A stretch of DNA of 5,397 nt from Haemophilus parainfluenzae (GTDB lineage: Bacteria; Pseudomonadota; Gammaproteobacteria; Enterobacterales; Pasteurellaceae), in assembly GCA_018381425.1 (NCBI GenBank), contig JAGZRY010000125.1, forward strand, positions 1-5,397. Reading direction: 5' to 3'. The position numbers were made by a program, and so were the translations under genes. A model generated the notes under the pieces. It was not told where the DNA came from and did not search any database. It was given only the letters and a program-made list of their open reading frames with translations. This document shows positions 1-4,050 of this stretch, in pieces; within the stretch, counting starts at the first letter, position 1, and every line of letters starts with the position of its first letter.

Positions 1-17
1 TTAAGAAGTTGTTTCAT
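1..17 (-). CDS. yciB: YciB inner-membrane (septation-associated) protein, N-terminal fragment
   Basis: Only the first five codons are in the window: an ATG at 17-15 followed by codons for KQLL, running off the left edge. Enterobacterial YciB begins MKQFLDF and Haemophilus YciB begins very similarly. In E. coli, yciB follows yciC directly, so both residues and position fit. An AAGG ribosome binding site lies at 26-23, inside the end of yciC, six bases before the ATG. The junction reads TAATATG, a one-base gap, which implies translational coupling with yciC. YciB is a multi-spanning inner-membrane protein linked to envelope integrity and septation. With so few residues, the call rests mainly on context. 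Confidence 0.6.
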
Positions 18-18
18 A

Positions 19-774
19 TTATGCCTTCATAAATAAGCTGTAAAAACGGTAAGTAAATACCAAAATAAACATTTGAAATAATGCAGCCAAGATACCAACG
101 ATAGCACTTAAAAATGATGAACCCAAGAGTGCACCAATGGTATTCACCACTAAAGGAAGAAGTAAATAAGTGAGCAAGGCATAAATAATTAATAAGCCAT
201 TACGTTTAATACCTGCACGCCACACCTGTAAAGCACTTTGCCCGATAGATTGATTTGCGGCAATGTAATGCACAGGCGATAAGCATAGGCGAACAAAGAA
301 AAATAAACCAAATACCATTGAAACAAAGGCTAGAGGGGAGAGGGCATTTTTGCTTAAAAATGAGCTCATGACACCCGCTATGCCAAAGAGAAGTGGCAAG
401 CTCATAAAAATATCTAAAACGACCACACCTAAAAAACGACGCAATGTAAGCATGAGACCTTGATTAATCGGATTTTCATTTTGCAGACTAATATGATGAA
501 TGGTTGCAATACCGAAGGTCACAATAAAAGACATCAATAATTGTTGGAATAAAAAAGATCCAATCAGTGCAGTTGGCTCCACTTTACTCAATGCATCAAT
601 AATATCCTGTTGTGATGGATTAGGATTATCACCCAAACTCGGCATTGGGACACTGACTAATGCATTAATCAATTGTGAGATGATGAAAATACCAACGAAA
701 AGTAGCACGGTTTTTCGCTGATTACGCATAAAGTTGAGGCTATCTTGAAAAATCTGAGTAAAGTTAATTTGCAT
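19..774 (-). CDS. yciC: YciC family (UPF0259) inner-membrane protein
   Basis: A 251-residue hydrophobic protein, close to the E. coli YciC length of about 247. It has a short amphipathic N-terminus (residues 1-20, with the family-like FMRNQ before the first helix), then about six membrane helices near residues 21-41, 69-91, 112-136, 148-168, 192-212 and 218-243. A polar loop at 42-62 is rich in Pro, Asn and Gln. There is no signal peptide and no catalytic motif. The family is an integral inner-membrane group; E. coli YciC has been tied to envelope homeostasis, but its molecular role is not settled. It is divergent from ompW and one base from yciB, the same order as in E. coli, which strengthens the call. 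The ATG at 774-772 follows a weak GAGAAAA ribosome binding site. No truncation is visible. Confidence 0.85.
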   Translation of the reverse strand: MQINFTQIFQDSLNFMRNQRKTVLLFVGIFIISQLINALVSVPMPSLGDNPNPSQQDIIDALSKVEPTALIGSFLFQQLLMSFIVTFGIATIHHISLQNENPINQGLMLTLRRFLGVVVLDIFMSLPLLFGIAGVMSSFLSKNALSPLAFVSMVFGLFFFVRLCLSPVHYIAANQSIGQSALQVWRAGIKRNGLLIIYALLTYLLLPLVVNTIGALLGSSFLSAIVGILAALFQMFILVFTYRFYSLFMKA

Positions 775-803
775 TGTATTTTCTCGGTAAAAAAAGTGAA
801 GTA

Positions 804-809
804 ATTATA
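804..809 (-). promoter_or_regulatory. Candidate -10 box for yciC-yciB
   Basis: On the minus strand this hexamer is a perfect TATAAT, placing the start of transcription near 797 and giving a leader of about 22 bases before the yciC ATG. The -35 at the right spacing is poor (TAGTTT at 832-827), so the promoter may need an activator. A perfect 5-bp inverted repeat TTTGA-CA-TCAAA at 815-826 lies in the spacer; its half-site spacing is too short for FNR or CRP. Confidence 0.4.
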
Positions 810-845
810 CAAGCTTTGACATCAAAAAACTAAAAATACAAGAAA

Positions 846-859
846 TTGTTCTAGATCAA
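846..859. promoter_or_regulatory. FNR-like site 1 (distal to ompW)
   Basis: TTGTTCTAGATCAA matches the FNR consensus TTGAT-N4-ATCAA at nine of ten fixed bases. Its centre (852.5) is exactly 42 bp, four helical turns, upstream of the second site, and about 83.5 bp upstream of the predicted ompW start. It lies about 55 bp upstream of the predicted yciC start, so it could affect both genes. Binding is inferred from sequence only. Confidence 0.5.
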
Positions 860-887
860 AAATTATTAATCATTAATTTTTAAAAAA

Positions 888-901
888 TTGATAGAGATCA
901 T
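888..901. promoter_or_regulatory. FNR-like site 2 (class II position for ompW)
   Basis: TTGATAGAGATCAT matches the FNR consensus at nine of ten fixed bases. Its centre, 894.5, is 41.5 bp upstream of a start predicted independently from the -10 box, which is the standard spacing of a class II FNR- or CRP-activated promoter. No good -35 hexamer is present, as expected when the activator replaces it. E. coli ompW is also reported to respond to FNR, so oxygen control of ompW is a reasonable inference. Confidence 0.6.
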
Positions 902-923
902 ATTTTTAATACTTAAAAATAGG

Positions 924-936
924 TATCATATATTTA
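924..936 (+). promoter_or_regulatory. ompW -10 box and predicted transcription start
   Basis: TATCAT (924-929) matches TATAAT at five of six bases. A start seven bases on, at A936, puts FNR-like site 2 at -41.5. The resulting leader is 52 bases, starts with a hairpin and ends with a strong ribosome binding site. Confidence 0.5.
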
Positions 937-953
937 CCCATAATTTGTATGGG
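937..953 (+). repeat. 5'-end hairpin of the ompW leader
   Basis: A perfect 6-bp inverted repeat (CCCATA and TATGGG) with a 5-base loop. In the predicted transcript it starts at the second base. Stem-loops at the extreme 5' end are known to slow decay of outer-membrane protein mRNAs such as ompA. It could instead be an operator overlapping the start site. There is no U tract after it, so it is not a terminator. Confidence 0.4.
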
Positions 954-987
954 AATTAATCTTAAAGAAAATGACTAAGGAGTCAAA

Positions 988-1602
988 ATGAAAAAAGCAG
1001 CATTAGCATTGGGATTAAGCGCGACATTATTAGCGGGTTTTGCAAACGCACATCAGCAAGGTGATGTTATTGTTAGAGCGGGTGGTGTTCTTGTGGATAC
1101 ACACACCACCACAAATAGCGATGTCTTTAAATTTAAAGTGAACAACAATACTCAATTGGGTTTAACCGGTACTTATATGTTCACTGATAACATCGGGGTA
1201 GAATTACTTGCGGCGACCCCTTTCAGTCATGAAATTAAGTTAGGTTCTGCCTTAGTAGGTAAAACTAAACATTTACCGCCAAGTGTATATGCTCAATACT
1301 ATTTCTTTGATAAAGATGCTAGCGTACGTCCTTATGTAGGCGCGGGTCTTAACTACACGACATTTTTCAGTGAAAAAGCTAAGTTAGCTGGCGTATCTGA
1401 TCTTAGATTAAAAGATTCAGTTGGCCCAATTGCGAACGTGGGTGTCGATATTAAACTGACCGACAATCTTTATTTCAATGCGGCAATGTGGTACGCGAAC
1501 ATTAAAACCAAAGCGCGTTTTAATTTAGCTGGTGAACATCATACGGTGAAGGTGAAACTTGACCCTACAGTATATTTCGTCGGTTTAGGTTATCGTTTCT
1601 AA
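988..1602 (+). CDS. ompW: Outer membrane protein OmpW
   Basis: A 204-residue outer-membrane protein; the E. coli OmpW precursor is 212. Residues 1-21 form a signal peptide (MKK, hydrophobic stretch, ANA cleavage motif), so the mature protein starts at HQQGD. The rest alternates in the manner of an eight-stranded beta-barrel and ends in YRF, with the terminal Phe used for barrel assembly. Segments typical of OmpW are NNTQLGLTGTYMFTDNIGVE (53-72), LLAATPF (73-79), RPYVGAGLNYTTFF (114-127) and LKDS (141-144). Known members have a narrow hydrophobic channel implicated in passage of small hydrophobic molecules and in stress survival; the exact substrate is unsettled. The ATG follows a strong TAAGGAG at 976-982. 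It is divergent from yciC, as in E. coli, with FNR-like sites upstream, and is likely transcribed alone. Confidence 0.95.
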   Translation: MKKAALALGLSATLLAGFANAHQQGDVIVRAGGVLVDTHTTTNSDVFKFKVNNNTQLGLTGTYMFTDNIGVELLAATPFSHEIKLGSALVGKTKHLPPSVYAQYYFFDKDASVRPYVGAGLNYTTFFSEKAKLAGVSDLRLKDSVGPIANVGVDIKLTDNLYFNAAMWYANIKTKARFNLAGEHHTVKVKLDPTVYFVGLGYRF

Positions 1603-1617
1603 TAGAACCTTGCTCTG

Positions 1618-1650
1618 AAAAAAGCGGTACACAATGTGTATCGCTTTTTT
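1618..1650. terminator. Bidirectional terminator between ompW and purN
   Basis: A 15-bp stem (1618-1632 with 1636-1650, one G-U pair) around a 3-base AAT loop. The outer part of the stem is A6 on one side and T6 on the other, so each strand has a GC-containing hairpin followed by a run of U. It serves ompW on the plus strand and purMN on the minus strand, which converge here with only 56 bp between their stop codons. Confidence 0.85.
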
Positions 1651-1658
1651 ATTTCACT

Positions 1659-2297
1659 TTATTCAGCGGCATAGCCAGATATCGGTAAAGGGGAGGCATC
1701 TAAATACGCTATACCGTTTTCGAGCTTTAATCGCTCTTCAATAAACCATTTAATCACTAAAGGATAAATATTATATTCCTGTTCACGTGTACGAAGTTCA
1801 ATTTCCTCGACGGTATCACCAGGGAAAATCGGTACTTTAGCTTGTAACACAATGGCGCCGCCATCGAGCTCTTCATTGACAAAATGCACGGTTGTACCAT
1901 GTTCACTCTCGCCATTCTCAAGTGCCCTTTGATAAGTATGTAACCCAGGATATTTTGGCAGAAGGGAAGGATGAATATTTAAAATTTTCCCAGCAAAACG
2001 TTGTGTGAATGGTTTGGTTAAGATTTTCATGTAACCGGCTAACACAATGAGATCAATATTGAGAGCGTCTAAATAATCCCCTATAGCCTTATCCATAGCG
2101 AGATTGGAACTAAAATCTTGGCGCAAAAAAACTCGGCTAGGAATGCCCGCACTTTTAGCGCGTTTTAAGCCAAATGAATCGATTTTATTACTGATGACAG
2201 TCACAATCTTTCCTGGAATAAAGCGGGTTTGACAAGCCTCAATTATTGCTTGAAGATTTGATCCTTGTCCTGAAATCAGGACGGCAATTTTTTTCAT
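1659..2297 (-). CDS. purN: Phosphoribosylglycinamide formyltransferase (GAR transformylase)
   Basis: A cytosolic purine enzyme that transfers the formyl group of 10-formyltetrahydrofolate to glycinamide ribonucleotide, the third step of IMP synthesis. From the chosen ATG (2297) it has 212 residues, as in H. influenzae and E. coli. Visible motifs are the phosphate-binding loop ISGQGSNLQ near residue 8, VLAGYMKIL near 85-93, and NIHPSLLPKYPGLHTY, which holds catalytic Asn107 and His109. ELDGG near 144-148 holds catalytic Asp145. The reading frame also allows an ATG at 2309 (adding MQNN), but homologues begin MKKIAVLISG, so 2297 is preferred. Neither start has a clear ribosome binding site. purM lies 68 bases upstream on the same strand, with a hairpin between them. 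The gene looks intact. Confidence 0.95.
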   Translation of the reverse strand: MKKIAVLISGQGSNLQAIIEACQTRFIPGKIVTVISNKIDSFGLKRAKSAGIPSRVFLRQDFSSNLAMDKAIGDYLDALNIDLIVLAGYMKILTKPFTQRFAGKILNIHPSLLPKYPGLHTYQRALENGESEHGTTVHFVNEELDGGAIVLQAKVPIFPGDTVEEIELRTREQEYNIYPLVIKWFIEERLKLENGIAYLDASPLPISGYAAE

Positions 2298-2298
2298 A

Positions 2299-2331
2299 TT
2301 ATTCTGCATAAAAGAAGGGCGAACCTTTCAT
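2299..2331 (-). other. Possible ten-codon leader frame before purN
   Basis: An ATG at 2331-2329 opens a frame for MKGSPFFYAE and stops at TAA 2301-2299, one base before the preferred purN ATG (again TAATATG, as at yciC-yciB). The ATG sits at the tip of the intercistronic hairpin and the codons run down its 3' arm. Its ribosome binding site is weak. Given how weak the purN site is, a ribosome finishing here could restart on purN. This is speculative, since a frame this short may arise by chance. Confidence 0.2.
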
Positions 2332-2348
2332 TCTGAAATTTTCGCCCT
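2316..2348 (-). terminator. Intercistronic purM-purN hairpin, possible attenuator
   Basis: A perfect 8-bp inverted repeat (AGGGCGAA at 2316-2323, TTCGCCCT at 2341-2348) encloses a 2x2 mismatch and a further 5-bp stem (TTTCA/TGAAA) with a 3-base loop. Read on the minus strand, the hairpin is followed at once by TTCTTTT, so it resembles an intrinsic terminator inside the operon. It ends only 18 bases before the purN ATG at 2297. It may reduce purN expression relative to purM, or act as an mRNA processing or stability element. Confidence 0.55.
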
Positions 2349-2365
2349 GAAATGGAAAAGAGAAA

Positions 2366-3403
2366 TTATTTAATAATAACTTGTGGTTCGTTATCTGTCG
2401 CATTTTCAATATGACCGATTAACCAGGCATTTTCACCGGATTGTTTTAAAATCGCTAAAGCGGTTTCCACTTGCGATTGTGGTAATGCAATCACCATACC
2501 AACGCCACAGTTGAACGTACGGTACATTTCATAGGTTTCGATGTTGCCTTTTTCTTGTAACCATTTGAACACGGGTTGCCATTCCCAACTGCTTTCATCG
2601 ATAACCGCTTTGGTATTTTTCGGTAATACACGAGGGATATTTTCCCAGAAACCGCCGCCGGTTAAGTGTGCGATAGCATGGACTTCCGTTTGTTTGATTA
2701 AGGCAAGAACAGATTTTACATAGATTTTTGTCGGCGCAAGCACTTGTTCACTTAATGGACGACCATCTAATTGCTCAGTGGCTGGGTTGACGCCAGCAAC
2801 ATCAATGACTTTACGAATTAAAGAATAACCATTTGAATGCGGGCCACTTGAACCAAGTGCGATTAAAGCATCACCCGTTTTAACTTGACTGCCATCAATG
2901 ATTTCTGATTTTTCAACCACACCCACACAGAAACCGGCAAGGTCATAATCGCCAGCGTGGTACATACCCGGCATTTCAGCGGTTTCACCACCAACTAATG
3001 CACAACCCGATTGTACACAGCCTTCAGCAATGCCTTTTACCACATCAGAGGCAACATCCACATCAAGTTTTCCTGTCGCATAGTAGTCTAAGAAGAATAA
3101 TGGTTCGGCGCCTTGAACCACTAAATCGTTAACACACATTGCAACCAAATCAATACCAATGGTATCGTGTTTTTTTAAGTCAATGGCTAAACGTAGTTTT
3201 GTTCCTACACCGTCTGTACCTGAAACGAGGATCGGTTCTTTATATTTGCCCGGAATAGCACATAATGCGCCAAATCCACCTAATCCCCCGATGACTTCAG
3301 GACGAGTAGTTCGTTTCACGTGTGGTTTAATACGTTCAACTAATTCATTACCGGCATTAATATCCACGCCTGCATCTTTATAACTTAATGATGGTTTGCT
3401 CAC
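2366..3403 (-). CDS. purM: Phosphoribosylformylglycinamidine cyclo-ligase (AIR synthetase)
   Basis: A cytosolic enzyme that uses ATP to close the ring of formylglycinamidine ribonucleotide to 5-aminoimidazole ribonucleotide, the fifth step of IMP synthesis. At 345 residues it equals the E. coli length. Visible family segments are GGLGGFGAL (39-47), [14 protein letters not shown] (60-73, nucleotide-binding region), [20 protein letters not shown] (83-102), [14 protein letters not shown] (135-148), [12 protein letters not shown] (184-195) and [13 protein letters not shown] (246-258). The start codon is GTG (3403-3401), since no in-frame ATG fits the homologous N-terminus [15 protein letters not shown]; an AGGA seven bases upstream supports it. 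It is the first gene of the purM-purN operon, with a PurR operator in its promoter. It looks intact. Confidence 0.97.
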   Translation of the reverse strand: MSKPSLSYKDAGVDINAGNELVERIKPHVKRTTRPEVIGGLGGFGALCAIPGKYKEPILVSGTDGVGTKLRLAIDLKKHDTIGIDLVAMCVNDLVVQGAEPLFFLDYYATGKLDVDVASDVVKGIAEGCVQSGCALVGGETAEMPGMYHAGDYDLAGFCVGVVEKSEIIDGSQVKTGDALIALGSSGPHSNGYSLIRKVIDVAGVNPATEQLDGRPLSEQVLAPTKIYVKSVLALIKQTEVHAIAHLTGGGFWENIPRVLPKNTKAVIDESSWEWQPVFKWLQEKGNIETYEMYRTFNCGVGMVIALPQSQVETALAILKQSGENAWLIGHIENATDNEPQVIIK

Positions 3404-3445
3404 AATGCTATCCTATATTTTTAGGTTAAATGATAAAACGGCGTG

Positions 3446-3454
3446 ATTGTATCA
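3446..3454 (-). promoter_or_regulatory. purM extended -10 promoter element
   Basis: The minus strand reads TGATACAAT, an extended -10 (TGn plus a five-of-six TATAAT match). Transcription would start near 3439, about 36 bases before the GTG. The -35 at 17-bp spacing (3474-3469, TCGCAA) is weak and lies inside the PurR box, so bound PurR would block RNA polymerase. Confidence 0.5.
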
Positions 3455-3458
3455 GATT

Positions 3459-3474
3459 AAGCAAACGTTTGCGA
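3459..3474. promoter_or_regulatory. PurR operator of purMN
   Basis: AAGCAAACGTTTGCGA matches the PurR box ACGCAAACGTTTGCGT at 14 of 16 positions, with a perfect 12-bp palindromic core GCAAACGTTTGC. It covers the region just upstream of the -10 box. PurR, with hypoxanthine or guanine as corepressor, represses pur genes in gammaproteobacteria, so repression of purMN when purines are plentiful is the expected logic. Confidence 0.85.
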
Positions 3475-3507
3475 TAGTGATTTAATCAGGATTTAAGCAA
3501 AAAAATA

Positions 3508-3516
3508 ACCGCACTT
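3508..3516 (-). repeat. Haemophilus-type DNA uptake signal, minus orientation
   Basis: A perfect ACCGCACTT, the reverse complement of the AAGTGCGGT core. On the minus strand the core is followed by an A/T-rich tract, as in the extended uptake consensus of naturally competent Pasteurellaceae. It pairs with the copy at 3531-3539. Confidence 0.9.
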
Positions 3517-3530
3517 TATTTTGCATGATA

Positions 3531-3539
3531 AAGTGCGGT
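3531..3539 (+). repeat. Haemophilus-type DNA uptake signal, plus orientation
   Basis: A perfect AAGTGCGGT core followed by CAATTTC and further A/T-rich tracts, fitting the extended uptake consensus. This copy and its inverted partner are the only perfect cores I found in the window. Confidence 0.9.
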
Positions 3540-3556
3540 CAATTTCTAAAATATTT

Positions 3557-3844
3557 TTAGCGATTTGCTAATTCGAAAATCATCGCTTCAGCTTGGCAGC
3601 TAAATGTAAAACGCGCCGTTAAATTGGCGCCATTTTCAGTTTCTGTGATTTCACTTTTAATGTCGCAAGGATCGCTTTCTGTTTTGCGTGCTTTTTCAAT
3701 GAAACGATTAAGTGCCGCTTCAGCTTCAGCTTTATTCGCATAGGTTTGATGAATATCAACAGAGCAATCTGAACCGTCAATAATCGTACCCACATCAACA
3801 CAACTACAAGTGAGAGATTCTTCTGCTTTGCATGTTACTGTCAT
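3557..3844 (-). CDS. yfcZ: YfcZ/YiiS family (DUF406) protein, function unknown
   Basis: A 95-residue soluble protein of the DUF406 family; E. coli YfcZ is 94 residues. Shared segments are CSCVDVGTIIDGSDC (13-27; YfcZ has CCCMDVGTIMDNSDC), YANKAEAEAALNRFIEKAR (35-53), ESDPC (56-60) and FTFSCQAEAMIFELANR (79-95). It has six cysteines (5, 13, 15, 27, 60, 83), a high load for a small protein with no signal peptide. This suggests metal binding or redox chemistry in the cytoplasm, but that is inference. The central part looks helical and the last third strand-rich. The start ATG (3844) follows AAGGA. It is divergent from fadL exactly as E. coli yfcZ is, which hints at a link with fatty acid uptake. 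No function is established that I can name. Confidence 0.9.
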   Translation of the reverse strand: MTVTCKAEESLTCSCVDVGTIIDGSDCSVDIHQTYANKAEAEAALNRFIEKARKTESDPCDIKSEITETENGANLTARFTFSCQAEAMIFELANR

Positions 3845-3877
3845 AGGATTTCCTTATTTAAAATTAAGATTGGTTCT

Positions 3878-3906
3878 ATTCTAGCATTTTTAAAACGCTC
3901 TGCCAA
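3878..3906 (-). promoter_or_regulatory. Sigma-70 promoter of the yfcZ-family gene
   Basis: Minus strand: -35 TTGGCA (3906-3901, five of six), 17-bp spacer, -10 TAGAAT (3883-3878, five of six), preceded by TGC as an extended -10. The start would be near 3871, giving a leader of about 27 bases. This is the strongest unaided promoter in the window, so steady expression is likely. Confidence 0.7.
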
Positions 3907-3945
3907 AGTAGCCGCATTTTTTTAATTTAAATATCATTTATTTAT

Positions 3946-3962
3946 CACTGGTCGGAACACTT
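3946..3962. promoter_or_regulatory. FadR-like operator upstream of fadL
   Basis: CACTGGTCGGAACACTT matches the E. coli FadR site AACTGGTCAGACCAGTT at 13 of 17 positions; the left half ACTGGTC is perfect and the right half is degraded. FadR is a fatty-acid-responsive regulator that controls fadL in E. coli, and Haemophilus has a FadR. The site overlaps the -35 region of one possible fadL promoter and lies about 64 bp upstream of the other predicted start. Confidence 0.5.
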
Positions 3963-3982
3963 TTAAATTAATCTAAAATAAT

Positions 3983-4011
3983 TTGCACTCCATTTATTGG
4001 AGTTTTAGAAT
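3983..4011 (+). promoter_or_regulatory. Candidate fadL promoter
   Basis: TTGCAC (3983-3988), a 17-bp spacer and TAGAAT (4006-4011, five of six) give a start near 4018 and a leader of about 33 bases. An alternative -10, TAAAAT at 3974-3979, has only a poor -35 (near 3952-3957), which would fall inside the FadR-like site and make that regulator a direct repressor. I cannot choose firmly between them. Confidence 0.45.
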
Positions 4012-4050
4012 CTCGCGGATTTTTTCATTATTAATAACAAAAGGTTCCAA

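Larger units (their letters stand above)
3508..3539 (-). terminator. Terminator of the yfcZ-family gene, built from two uptake signals
   Basis: A perfect 12-bp stem (3508-3519 with 3528-3539) with an 8-base loop. Read on the minus strand it is followed by TTATTTTTTT, a good U tract, and it begins 17 bases past the stop of the yfcZ-family gene. The plus strand has no strong U tract. It also keeps yfcZ transcription from running into the purM promoter, whose PurR box is about 34 bases further on. Confidence 0.85.

Noticed and set aside
500..721. Open frame of 73 codons on the plus strand opposite yciC.
   Set aside because: It is antisense to the conserved YciC frame and shows no domain or ribosome binding site.
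881..893. Match to the IHF consensus (WATCAANNNNTTR) on the minus strand, overlapping FNR-like site 2.
   Set aside because: The region is extremely A/T-rich, where this loose consensus arises easily by chance, and nothing else supports it.
1620..1628. AAAAGCGGT in the ompW/purN terminator stem, one base from the A. pleuropneumoniae-type uptake core ACAAGCGGT.
   Set aside because: The window carries perfect Haemophilus-type cores, and the A-run is explained by the terminator stem.
3619..3801. A second 60-codon frame on the same strand within the yfcZ-family gene.
   Set aside because: It is an out-of-frame shadow of a gene with clear family identity and has no supporting start signal.
3911..3920. 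Degenerate uptake-like sequence (AAAATGCGGC on the minus strand).
   Set aside because: It differs from the core at two positions and lies in the yfcZ promoter region; at most a decayed copy.
3934..3949. Possible CRP half-site (TCAC) upstream of fadL.
   Set aside because: The partner half-site at the required 6-bp spacing is absent.
4009..4024. Short AATC/GATT stem before a T run in the fadL leader, resembling a terminator or attenuator.
   Set aside because: A 4-bp A/T-rich stem is too weak to be credible as a terminator.
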